Made by a program: the position numbers and the translations under genes
From: Caenorhabditis remanei
Taxonomy: Eukaryota; Nematoda; Chromadorea; Rhabditida; Rhabditidae
Direction of reading: 5' to 3'
Length of the DNA stretch: 64,000 nucleotides
NCBI RefSeq assembly: GCF_010183535.1
Contig: NC_071331.1
Location: 1,364,001 to 1,428,000 of the forward strand
Notes under the pieces: model-generated
Told to the model about the DNA's origin: nothing
The model's database searches: none
Seen by the model: only the letters and a program-made list of their open reading frames with translations
In this document: positions 46,007 through 56,191 of the stretch, piece after piece
Layout of the letters: each line of letters starts with the position of its first letter
Numbering within the stretch: the stretch's first letter is position 1

Positions 46007-46100
46007 ATGCCGAAAGTGTGATTTCAACGAGCATCTCGATGATTTTCGGTGCAATAATTCGATAAACTCATGGTAGTTCTGTTATAGATGTCAAAAAAAA
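46007..46100 (+). pseudogene. bHLH exon 2 relic 2
   Basis: After a TTTCACAG acceptor, the sequence TGCCGAAAGTGTGATTTCAA parallels the [12 protein letters not shown] segment of exon 2. It then decays with stops (about 46060 on). The preceding 45920-46000 also matches 42770-42835. Confidence 0.65.
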
Positions 46101-46711
46101 AAGATTTTTGAACTGGAAAATCAAAAAATTGAAACAGAGAAATTTCAGGTTGTAGAGAAAGTTTTTGAGAATACATGTTTTACTGTTTTGAAAAATAGCT
46201 TTGGTCGATTGACTGTCTACTGATACAATAAGTTTCTCTCGTCAGGGGCTCCTAATATTGGGATATGAACATTGTATTAACTATTTCCAGCAGAATTTGT
46301 TATTATGGTGAAAAACTAGATTTGTGGAAGTTATTAGTTATAGGCCCGGAACTTGAGTTTACGGTACACAAATAATATTTTCTATGATTCACAATAATTA
46401 ACCGTTTTAATGGAGTTTGTAATCGATACATTTGTTCAGTGTGCCGCCAAAAGTAAATGAATAACTCGTTCACGATAGATGTGCATTATGCTGCTAAACA
46501 TAATCCTTCAGAATTATTGGAAATCGTTGATAGTACACAAAAAATACAAACGTTTACTTCAGAGAATTTTGAGGGTTACAGTTTCAAAAAGCAAAATTAG
46601 TGTGTCAATTTGATTTTATCTCAGTGACATTTGTATAGTGTTGATCCGGATATTCCTACATTTTTCTTTCGTTTCGCGCATGCTCTGCATTTATACGTGA
46701 AATCTCTTAAT

Positions 46712-47144
46712 CAGGGGTGTGCGGAACGGAATTCGGAATTCCGAAAAATTCCGAAAATCGGCTCATTTTCGGAACGGAATTCCGATCGGAATATTCCGAA
46801 AAAAAAATTAAGTACGAAATTCCGATCGGAACATTCCGAAAAAAAATTCGGAATGGAAGAGAAAGTACTGTATTAAAGGCGCATGCGCACTTTTCATGAC
46901 GGGTCTCGAACAGATTTTTTTCCGCAGTTTTCAGGCGGTTTTTTTTTTAAATTCCGAAAGTCCGAAAATCGGAATATTCCGAAATTCCGAAATTCCGAAA
47001 ATCCGAAATTCGGAATAGTCCGAGATTCCGAAAGTCCGAAAATTTGAAATTCGGACAATTCCGAGATTCCGAAATTCCGAAATTTTGAAACTCGGACATT
47101 TTTAGTGTCCAAAATTCCGAAATTTTCCTGTCCGCACACCCCTG
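46712..47144. mobile_element. hAT-type element, ATTCCGAAA word family
   Basis: Termini CAGGGGTGTGCGGAA / CCGCACACCCCTG, with the perfect 8-bp TSD CTCTTAAT (46704-46711 and 47145-47152). Both sub-terminal regions are arrays of ATTCCGAAA/ATTCGGAA words. CAGGGGTG is a classical hAT-like end. No transposase. Confidence 0.92.
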
Positions 47145-48308
47145 CTCTTAATGGAAGGGCAAGGGAGTTATGACAATTCAAATGAAATGTCCTCCTCTCA
47201 TTTCGACACTTTCGATGATTTTTTTTTCAATTTGAACAGATCGTTCTGTGTTTTCGAGAATTAAAAAAAAAGTGAAACAGGATGTTTCAGGTTTAATTTC
47301 AGTTTTTCAGTTTTTAGCTTTATTCCTGTAATCCTGCTTCAATATACTCATTTAATAACCCGTACATTTTTTCAGGTGCTGGTTCTTCATCTTTGTCGCT
47401 AGTTCTACCTCTTGATGCCCTGATAATCAAAAAGACTATTTCTTTTATTTCGTCACTGAGACAATTCTTCAAATTACAGTTCTTATTGATATTTGCAATT
47501 CATATAATGGGCTGTCACGAAAAAAATCTTCGGTTTCAAAACTAATTTAATAATATTTGAAAACATTCTTTCTCCAATCATCCAAACAGTTTAGTTCGTG
47601 TGCTAGATACTTCAAGAATAATTTTCGGAGTGTTAATTTCGTTCTTACTGTTTCTCAATCTCTCGGAAAACATAAAATGTTGATAATACCTTGTCAATCT
47701 TGATTGAAACTATTTCTGAAACTTAGTTTGCGTTTATTTTAACATTGGTAAATATTTTCAGAGATAGGTTTGACTTGAAATAAGTTTAGCTTTGTTACTG
47801 TTCTAACCGCTAGTAAAAAGGAAATATGAATTGTAAGTGCCAGTACTTTCTTAAAATTTAGAATAAAACATTGATCAAAGGAAGACCCGCTCTAGTTTCA
47901 AATTTTCAAATAACTGAAATGTTGTCTGTTCCGTGATGATCACAACAGTCAGCGCTTCACACATATTCAATTATCGGTGGTCTTTTGCACATACAACAAT
48001 TAGTATTGTTCTCCAACTGAAATATTCTTTTATTTGTATAAATCTAATGGTTAACAATAAGTTTCTAGAATATCTGAGGTAGTTCCAGGTCATTACATCG
48101 CCCCAGTGTATAGTTTGGTAGGCTCTCCTTCAGCTTACACTTGTTTTCGATCAAATCGTCGCAATAGAGGACTATTGATTTTAAAACATTGTAATCATAT
48201 ATCACTAGTTTTTGTAGCAGAGATCTTAATGAGTCAACTTTTTTTCAGTGATTGCACATTTTATCGTATCGATTCCCCACTTCACTCATTTTCCCCTCCC
48301 TTATTTTT

Positions 48309-48428
48309 CCGCATTTCTCAAATTAATACATCTTTCTCGTTGAGATCTGATCTCTATTAGTATAAAGGGAGGGAATGACGATTCAAATGGAAGGACGACC
48401 CGACCAGCTATTGCATTGGAACGGATTG
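48309..48428 (+). promoter_or_regulatory. Conserved block U2
   Basis: The most diverged copy of the block. GAGATCTGATCTCTATTAGT and CAAATGGA are kept, but the GACCAGCTG site has become GACCAGCTA. Confidence 0.4.
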
Positions 48429-49414
48429 TTTTGTAAATACTTTGAGAAAATGTTCTGTTTTCAGTTTTGCTGAATATCTGTCTGGTTTCTACTTTGAAAT
48501 TCTACTTTATTTGAAATTTGGAAAAAAGTATTATTTTTTTCTTTTTTTTAGTCTCAGTTAGAAAATGGTAAGAATAAAGTGAGTTATATCAGTTTCCCAT
48601 TTCTGCTGCAGCCATGAGCACTTTCCTGTCACATTTTATCAATGTGAACCAGGTAATACCAGGAAAGCTTTTGTTGATTTCCTTAATCGTCTTATCTGTG
48701 AAGTGGTTGACCATGTACACACTAAAAATCTAGTGGACACCATTCTGAAATCTTATGCGACCACTTTCCGGCATCCTTGGCAATTTATAACGCCCAGTTC
48801 GATTTCTACGCAATTTCGAACTAGAAACCAGAAAACATTTTTACCTGTTTATGAAACAGTTTTCTTGAACAGAGATTTTCTGTGAATCGAGTGGAAGTTT
48901 GATCGAGATTTTGATCACTAACAAACTAGCTTACACAGAATACACAGAATTGAAGTTCCAATTGTAAAAAAGAAAATTTTGAATCCGTGGTTCCAAAATT
49001 GAAAAATTACTGAATTAGTGTTAAGATATAATGTGCTTATCAAATATCGTCCTATTAGTATGTTTTTAGATTTAATGAATAAAAATAACTCGGTGAAACC
49101 GAAAAGAAAACACATTACTTTGGAAAAACTATTTCACATTTCTCATTTTTTGTACTCTATCTGATAAAAAAATGCAATTCCAAGATACAAATGACCTAGA
49201 ATTCAATAAACAAACTCTGGAAATTTCAAATAATGTTTTGAATTATTATGTTTTTTTTTCTGTTCCAATTGACGGGTATTCTTTATTCAAATAACAAAAA
49301 ACCACTGAGACGCAGATACTAAAAATCGCTATTCTCCTTGTCTAAATCAGTAAACGTTACCTTAATTCATACCCTCTTCAAAAACACCACATTTTACCCC
49401 ATTTTCCTCTTTTC

Positions 49415-49575
49415 CCCGCATGCTTTGAATTGATACATCCGCCAATTGAGATCTAATCTCTATTCATATAAATGGGAGGGAGTTATGGCAATACAAATGG
49501 AATGACACCCATCCCCCATCCTTTGGACACTTCCGACCAGCTGTTGCATCAAGGGAAGAGCCTTGGAACATCCTG
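49415..49575 (+). promoter_or_regulatory. Conserved block U3
   Basis: GATACATCCGCCAATTGAGA, TCTAATCTCTATTCATATAA, CAAATGGA, and GACCAGCTGTTGCATCAAGG. Contains CAATTG, CAAATG and CAGCTG E-box-type sites. Confidence 0.5.
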
Positions 49576-49929
49576 TTTTGGATACTATAAAACTAACTCT
49601 TACTGTTTCACAATGTTGATTTGCTTATCTCTTGTGTTCATAAAATTACTCACTAGCCTGAAAAAAATAGTTTCCGTCATCACTCTTTAGTTTAAGTTTT
49701 GTTGCATAACTGTCAATTTTACTTTATAGGTAAATTAGATATAATAACAATCAAAAACAAAATCATTTAATAAAACCCACAATCTCTTTTATATGTTTTT
49801 GAAACGGTTTTAAAAAAGAATAATATGGATCGGAACTTCTATTAAAAAAAACGAACAAGCTAGCTAACTGGATGTACACAAAGTTAGAATTTCTGTTTCA
49901 GAAAATAGTTTTGGAAGCATTAGAAGTTC

Positions 49930-50430
49930 CATTTTGGATTAGCATTTCTTTTTTTGGGTTTTTACTTTACCATCAACCTGGTACGGTGTGATCGGTTATT
50001 AACATATCGATTACCGACTCATTTTACGTGAAGCCCGCAAATCTTCCCGCCACAGTGATTATTGTGATCTCTGAAAAATGTCAAATTTTGGTGGTAATTT
50101 GACTCATGAAGCACGTTTTGAGATTTTTTGGTTAAAAACACTTTTACCGAAAATCCAAAACGACCATCTGAGAGGAAATTCTGTATATTTCAGTTTAAGT
50201 TATTATTTGTTAATTTTGATAGTCTAAAAATGCCGATGGTGCTCAGAATGTACATATTTTCAGGAAAAACCAGCGTTTTCGGAGCAAAACTCAAACAATT
50301 CATTTTTGTGATTTGCAAATGCGCTCTAATGAGAAAACGGATGAAAAATTTGACTCCGGGAGGTTTCGCCACCAGACGTTTCGCCACCAAAAAATGGAGA
50401 ATTTCCAAAGCTTTCTAGGGAAAAAGACAT
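49930..50430. other. Segment absent from the second duplicate
   Basis: About 500-560 bp here have no counterpart between 63235 and 63300 in the otherwise colinear duplicate. It may be an insertion in this copy or a deletion in the other. No termini or TSD could be assigned and no gene is seen. Confidence 0.4.
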
Positions 50431-50748
50431 ACCACTAATACGCTTTGATTATGCTAATTGAAAGGATGTGCTTTTTTGTTCATATTGGGTGGTGTAAATC
50501 CAATCAAGTTTTAATGAAAGTCTGAAACCGTGCAAACAGAACTTGAATATCAATATATTTATTTATCAGGTTTTTTTCTGTTTCACTCGAGCGATATTTC
50601 TTCTTTGAATAATACAGCTTCGATAGTCTCTAGATCCCTTCTTTTATTATCCAACTCTGTGAAAATTGCTTTAAATCGCACGTTTTACAACACTCCCTTC
50701 TTTTTTTATATACTTTCCCGCATAATCACCCGTTTTCCTCTCGTTTTC

Positions 50749-50900
50749 CCGCATGCTCTGAATTGATACATCCGCCAATTGAGATCTAATCTCTATTCAT
50801 ATTAATGGGAAGGAGTTATGACAATTCAAATGGAAGGAATCCTTCTTTGGAGCATTTCCGACCAGCTGTTGCATCAAGGGAACAGCATTGGAATAGATTG
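50749..50900 (+). promoter_or_regulatory. Conserved block U4
   Basis: Best-preserved block, about 1.5 kb upstream of the readable bHLH exon 1, with CAATTG, CAAATG and CAGCTG sites. It is followed by the shared 'ttactgtttt...ctcttgttttcataaaatta' tail. Confidence 0.5.
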
Positions 50901-51056
50901 TTTCCTGGTTTCTATACTTTCATGGAGAGTGTGTTTTGTTGATAGGTATCATTAGGAAATAGGCCCTTACTGTTTTACAATTTCGATATATTTTTCTCTT
51001 GTTTTCATAAAATTACTATAATTTGAAAGTATCTTTGACCTGCTTACATTATGAAT

Positions 51057-51195
51057 TCAATTTCTTTGTGCAGCGAACGCTCGTTCCGCCCCGTCACGGC
51101 GGCCACGCCCACTCCCCTTTCAGCACTGCGTTCAATTTTTTAATACAGTCGCAAGAAATAGACGTGGCGAGCGTTCCTCGCACAAAAAATTGAAA
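51057..51195. mobile_element. Small MITE, 139 bp
   Basis: Inverted ends of about 28 bp: TCAATTTCTTTGTGC / GCACAAAAAATTGA, with AACGCTCG / CGAGCGTT inside. GC-rich centre. The TSD is not resolved. Confidence 0.55.
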
Positions 51196-52139
51196 TTATA
51201 ATAGTTTCAGTTACGAAATTGAGTCGAATGACAGCTCGAGAAACATCTAACATGAACAAAGTAATCTTCCCTGTCAACTAAAACAGATTTCCTCTCTGTT
51301 TCAAGAACTTTGTTTTCCCCTGTTTCCACAATTGTAACATTATCGCAGCTGCAATCCTCCAATCTCTTCCAAGTAAGACAATCACCTTCTCACTATTCCT
51401 ATTCATTATAATAAGTTCCAAAGATATCTAATGAAGCTCCATGGTGCATTATCTCTATTAAATAATCTATGTATTTTCTATGCTCCCTAGATTCCTCCCA
51501 CATATTAGCAATTCAAATCTCAGTTCACTGAGAACGCATTAACTTTATGTTAATAACTTCTACTTTTCACATTTTCTTGAAGCAGTTTTTTTGAGAATTT
51601 AGTATTTTCAAAAAGTAACTTGTTGAAATACAGTAGACAGGTTATAGTTGCAAATGGGAAATTTGTTGAGTGAATCTTGAAAAGTCATCCACTGAAAATT
51701 GTAATTTATGCTTTTTTCTGTTTCACATAACTACCAACAGTGTCCATGTTAAATGTCGGCTAGTATGCTCCATGTTAGACTAATAATATATCGAAGTCGC
51801 GGTAACTTCCTTGTGCTTTGCAAATTTTTATATCATCTCAAAACTGCGTTAAGATTGATGAGTGATAATTCATGTCAATTAAGCTATTTGGGAAACACAA
51901 AACTCCATAATGCGTTGAGCAAAGTGAATTATTTTTCAGAAAGTTTATTGACAAGCTAACAGGAACCAAGAACAAGTGAGTCATGAGAATAATATGGAGC
52001 AGGATAATTTTAAAAAACCAGAATCTGTATTGAAGTTTGGAAACTTGTATGTAGATTATTGCCGGTTCAGTATCATCACAGAAGTTCATCTAATACAGAA
52101 AACGTGCTAATACAGAAAAATTAAAGTACACTTTCTCCC

Positions 52140-52401
52140 GCTGTTCCTGATCTGTAGCACATTTTCTCTTTTCTCAATTCGCCCTGGAAGCACTTGTCAC
52201 TTCGTATTATCAAATCTGCCATTCTCATTTTTCACTATTGACATCCCGTCCTCTACTCCTTTTCTCCCCTTTTCTTTTGTCTTATTCCTCTTATTCACTT
52301 TACCCTCCACTCTCCCAAGGGATCTGTGGAGGGGGGTACTGTAATATGTGAATGGTCGGAGTTTTGTTTCAGAGAGAAAAAGAAAGAGGGAGACGCTGAA
52401 A
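52140..52401 (+). promoter_or_regulatory. Promoter-like block P, copy 2
   Basis: Duplicate of 43470-43752, ending at the ATG of the readable bHLH gene. It contains GCACTTGTCACTT (E-box-type CACTTG) and a GGAGGGGGGTACTGTA motif. Retention of the sequence in two copies immediately before exon 1 suggests the core promoter and 5'UTR. Confidence 0.5.
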
Positions 52402-54569
52402 ATGGAGAACATGAGCAGTAAGATATCGTACACGAAGCCTGGAGTGAGACTTTCGATTAATTTGAGGGAGAGGTGAGTGAATATTTTTTTATTTTGGTTT
52501 GGTTTTATGCGATATGATAAAATAATGGAAGTGAGCAAAAGAGAACGAATGATTTGAAGGGAACTTTCTGTTACAGTGATTTTATTTGTATTATTTTGAA
52601 ATGTTTTCTTATTCATACAGAGGTATAACTTTGTTTTGAAATATAAACTCCATTACATTCTAGCAGAATTAAATGAGTTTTCGAGAATTTTCTGTTTCCA
52701 AACTATTGTAAACATTTCGTTATGGCTTGCAAATGGATTTCACTACATTTTTCGAGAATATTTATGTGATTTGAAAACTTGTTCTTTTTTTTAAAAAGAG
52801 CGGTGCAGCTACCAAATTCCCTGTTTCTATCCGTTTATTTAAAAAATGCTTTCTAATTTTTTCTCAATAGAGATATAGGCAGAGGACTGAAAATTTTTCC
52901 GAAACCACTATGACCGTAACCGCTTAAAATCAGAAACTATTTGGCCAGACCCAACTAGCGCACCCAACTAGAGGCATCAATCAGACCCAAAATGGCCCTG
53001 ATGCCACACAGCCTCACTACCACCTCAACCACGCTTTCGATATTTTTCAAACGTCGGTAAAGTAATGACTTGCCAGCGGTCTAAACTTTGACATATGTAG
53101 TTTTTCTCAAATACTAAACAGAGTTGAGCGGAATGCGGTTTTTGAAATGGCGGAAGGCGGAAGGCGGAAAGCGGAATGAACATTTTTCGGCGGAAAGCGG
53201 AAGGCGGAAGGCGGAATTTAAAAAATATCGGCGGAAAGCGGAGAGCGGAAGGCGGAAGTAAAAATTTTTTGGCGGAAGGCGGAAGGCGGAAAGCGGAATG
53301 AACATTTTTCGGCGGAAAGCGGAAGGCTGAAGGCGGAATTTAAAAAATATCGGCGGAAAGCGGAGAGCGGAAGGCGGAAGTAAAAATTTTTTGGCGGAAG
53401 GCGGAAGGCGGAAAGCGGAATGGAAAAAATGCCAAAGGGCGGAAGGCGGAACACAATGTCGCTTTCAAAAATACGATTTTGGCCTTATTTTGTGGTAAAA
53501 AAAACATTAAAATGGTTAAATTTGAGTTAAATTTTGTTTTTTTCGGTAAACACTGATAGCTTTGCTGCAAAAAACCACAAAAATATCAGTAAATTGAAAT
53601 AGGTGATCAAATTTTTCAAGCTGAGGAAAAAATCTTTAAACAGCGGAAGGCGGAAGGCGGAAAGCGGAAATAGGAAAATTTTTGGCGGAAAGCGGAAAGC
53701 GGAAGGCGGAATGAAACATTTTTAGGCGGAGAGCGGAAAACGGAAGGCGGAAAGAAAAAAGTGGCGGAAAGCGGAAGGCGGAAGGCGGAAGGCGGAATTC
53801 CGCTCAACTCTGATACTAAACCTCGAGAGCAAAACCTGAATATACATTTGGAATTTCCCAGTTTTATAGGTCACGTCCCATACCTCCACACTGACTCCAT
53901 GACCTTCCCCAGTAAAAATTTCACATTTGAAAGTTGTGAGAACTCAAATTCTGTTGAAGAACTACATGGCATTGATTCTTACTGTTTTATTCACTGAAAT
54001 ACCTGAATCAAAACAGTAAATCAAATAAAATCCTTGAAAAATTACCTCGAGAATTTATGACAACGATGTTCCACAAATTTCCAAAAAATACACCTTTTTT
54101 CTAACCGGTAATTTTCTTTGCACTGTTTCATTGGAAGCATAATTTAGATCAGCTCGCGAAGCTAACTGATAAGTTCTCAACTAATATATCATCTTCCAGA
54201 TGCCGAATGCATGATTTGAATGAGGCTCTTGACGATCTTCGTGCTGTAATTCCCTATGCTCATGGTGGATCTGTAAGGAAATTGAGCAAGATTGCAACAT
54301 TGCTTCTGGCTAAAAATCATATTATTATGCAAGTGAGTGCTAGAACAAAAGATCCAAGATTAGATTGAGTTAGATTTCGATTCTTGAAAATCAGAACACA
54401 AAACAGTATAGTTTTTTAGTTTTTCAATGTTTCTAAAAAAAAAATTTGCTGTTTCAAAACAAAAATTTTTCCCGATTGACTATTCACAGCTACTTATTCT
54501 TCGTGTCTATGTTCTGTATTCCAGGCCAAAGCAATCGAGGAGCTGAGCGTTCTAGTGTCCCAATTGTAG
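52402..54569 (+). CDS. bHLH transcription factor, Olig/Beta3 (hlh-17/31/32-like)
   Basis: Exons 52402-52472, 54200-54332 and 54525-54569, 249 nt, 82 residues plus TAG. Exon 1 (from ATGGAGAACATG) encodes a short N-terminus and the start of the basic region (LSINLRER). Exon 2 gives [23 protein letters not shown] followed by [19 protein letters not shown], i.e. helix 1, loop and helix 2. Exon 3 adds [14 protein letters not shown]. [21 protein letters not shown] is diagnostic of the Olig/Beta3 class, and in C. elegans the closest relatives I know are hlh-17, hlh-31 and hlh-32. Such proteins dimerise on E-boxes (CANNTG) in the nucleus. Junction phases and GTGAGT donors are perfect. After the TAG (54567-54569) the frame stays open to 54677 with an acidic/Ser-rich tail (KKVSSENSEPAESVDKELSP...), so the stop may be a recent truncation. 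Intron 1 (1727 bp) holds a hAT-type element. Confidence 0.8.
53119..53812. mobile_element. hAT-type element, GCGGAAGG word family, in bHLH intron 1
   Basis: Termini CAGAGTTGAGCGGAAT / ATTCCGCTCAACTCTG, with the perfect 8-bp TSD ATACTAAA (53111-53118 and 53813-53820). Long arrays of GCGGAAGGCGGAAAGCGG occupy 53119-53455 and 53643-53800, interleaved with AAAAATTTTT spacers. The left array includes a tandem duplication of about 130 bp. Open frames here are repeat translations. Confidence 0.93.
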
Positions 54570-54677
54570 AAAAAGGTATCGTCTGAAAATTCCGAGCCTG
54601 CTGAAAGTGTGGACAAAGAGTTATCACCAAAGTCATCGTTGTCATCTGAAGAATCATCGAACTCTGATAATTATTGA
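54570..54677 (+). other. Open tail beyond the bHLH stop codon
   Basis: 36 further codons in frame after the TAG, Ser/Glu/Lys-rich, ending in TGA at 54675-54677. A diverged copy of part of this tail (KSSLSSE) is open at 58211-58255, supporting a former coding role. Confidence 0.55.
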
Positions 54678-55346
54678 TAAAATCTTTCTTTTTTGAGATA
54701 ATTTTTTCGAGTTTCCGATTATTTTCATATTTACAAAAAAATTACCACTTTTCTTATAAAATGGACAATTTAAATTATTAACAAATTTCTGAATAAATAT
54801 CCGATATCTGTAAAAAGTGGAGAGGTGGATCGTGTACGCATCTCGATTGCCTTGTGGTCAATTTTTGAATTTTTTCGCAGTTTCAAAGTACAAAGAAATA
54901 CTGAAGAGAGCAAAACTAGCAATGACTTGTTTTTATGACATTGCAGAGTTTCGATGCAACCGAAGAGAATTTTTGAAGATATGTAGCTCAAGATATGAAA
55001 GATATTTTTTGAACCAAAAAAAAGACAACATAACAGATACAATGCGTCCAGCGGTAAACTGATTTCAATCTTATCTATACATATCAACTTTCAAAAAATT
55101 CAAATCAAAAACTTAATTAAATCTGAATAGAATTTGATTTAAATCACAAAAAAATCTACTCTGCATACCAACAGTTTCCTCAAACAATGAATATTTCTGT
55201 TACAGCTACAACAGATAAAAATTGAAATTTTCACAATTTTGATTCCAAAGACTTGGTTAACTGTCTTAGCTGGGAGGTGTAAGTGATGAAAAGTTACCCA
55301 TTCGCCGATGGCTGTCCGCTTGTTCAAAGCTCGGCCCGGAGACCAT
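54678..55346. other. 3' flank, no gene seen
   Basis: AATAAA at 54792-54797 could serve the bHLH gene. The 105-codon minus-strand frame at 54770-55087 has no recognisable domain and no splice structure. Confidence 0.4.
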
Positions 55347-55548
55347 GTGTGGGTCTGGTTGCGAACTTTTCATTTACACACGGCCTCCAGCGGAGGCCCT
55401 TTCAATGCACTGCGCACAGTACTTTGAGGGGGCCTCCGCTGGAGGCCGTGTTTACACCTGCTCTACCGTACTTCTGAAAAAAAACTTTTTATGGAGAAAG
55501 TACGGTAGAGAGCCGGCGCATATCGAAACTCTGCCACCAGACCCACAC
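55347..55548. mobile_element. Nested-hairpin element
   Basis: Outer ends GTGTGGGTCTGG / CCAGACCCACAC. The inner pair ACACGGCCTCCAGCGGAGGC / its complement (55378-55451) has a perfect 22-bp arm, and each arm is itself self-complementary (GGCCTCC-AGC-GGAGGCC). A further TCTACCGTACTT / AAGTACGGTAGA pair lies to the right. No TSD was resolved. Confidence 0.6.
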
Positions 55549-55678
55549 CTTTTTTTCAGATGAGTGTTTATTCAGCGTTTCTTCGATCATATATGGTTTC
55601 CCCGGGCCGAATTTTGAGCGAGCGGTCAGCAACCGACGAATATGTATTAGCAGTTTCAAAATGAGAATAAAGAAAACA

Positions 55679-56015
55679 GTTGCCCGCGTACGAATACGGG
55701 GTGTAGGTTCCGGATAAAATATGACGACAAATACACAGTTTCTTACAATAAATTTACTTTATTGCAAGAAAATAAAATAAAGAGAGCGTAACTTACAAAA
55801 CAAAGGTTAAACAACCAACGCTAAAACTAGAACTAAACTCTGAAAGCCAACCGACTCCAGAAACTACTTGTTGCCACGTGGAGTACACGTGTCCACGTGA
55901 ACTGACGCGCTGAGGTTACGGTAGGCGCGTGAGCTTTTGGCGGAGTGTCGTTGCGTATTTATTGTGAGGACTCGGAGAACTACAGGGTTATGAGGGTACC
56001 TTGCCACCGGCAACT
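55679..56015 (-). repeat. LTR (3' in element orientation)
   Basis: 337 bp, preceded on the coding strand by the polypurine tract AAAGGGGGGGA (complement of 56016-56026). Confidence 0.9.
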
Positions 56016-56026
56016 TCCCCCCCTTT
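56016..56026 (-). promoter_or_regulatory. Polypurine tract
   Basis: The minus strand reads AAAGGGGGGGA immediately before the 3' LTR, the standard primer for plus-strand DNA synthesis. Confidence 0.75.
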
Positions 56027-56191
56027 ACAGAAACCGGGCCCCGACCGGTTCGAGTACTCTCACAGATACGACTTACATTCTTCTCCCCTTATCTCACACC
56101 ACCTAGCCTAAACTCAGTCACACCACCCTAACATAAAAACTACTAAACAAAAATAATTAATTAACAATTTGGATTGTCCACCAAGATGACA

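Larger units (their letters stand above)
47540..51500 (+). repeat. Segmental duplication, copy 1
   Basis: Colinear with 58740-64000. Paired landmarks include TTTAGCTTTGTTACTGTTCT (47787 and 59022), GATGATCACAACAGT (47935 and 59187), the conserved blocks at 48309, 49415 and 50749, and GTTTCCACAATTGTAAC (51322 and 63911). This copy leads into the readable bHLH gene. Confidence 0.75.

Noticed and set aside
52197..52616. 139-codon open frame on the minus strand
   Set aside because: It lies antisense to the promoter block, exon 1 and start of intron 1 of the bHLH gene. The sense strand has clear homology and splice sites; the antisense frame has no domain.
53114..53807. Several 60-78 codon minus-strand frames rich in FRLPPSAFR
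   Set aside because: Translations of the GCGGAAGG word array in a non-coding hAT-type element.
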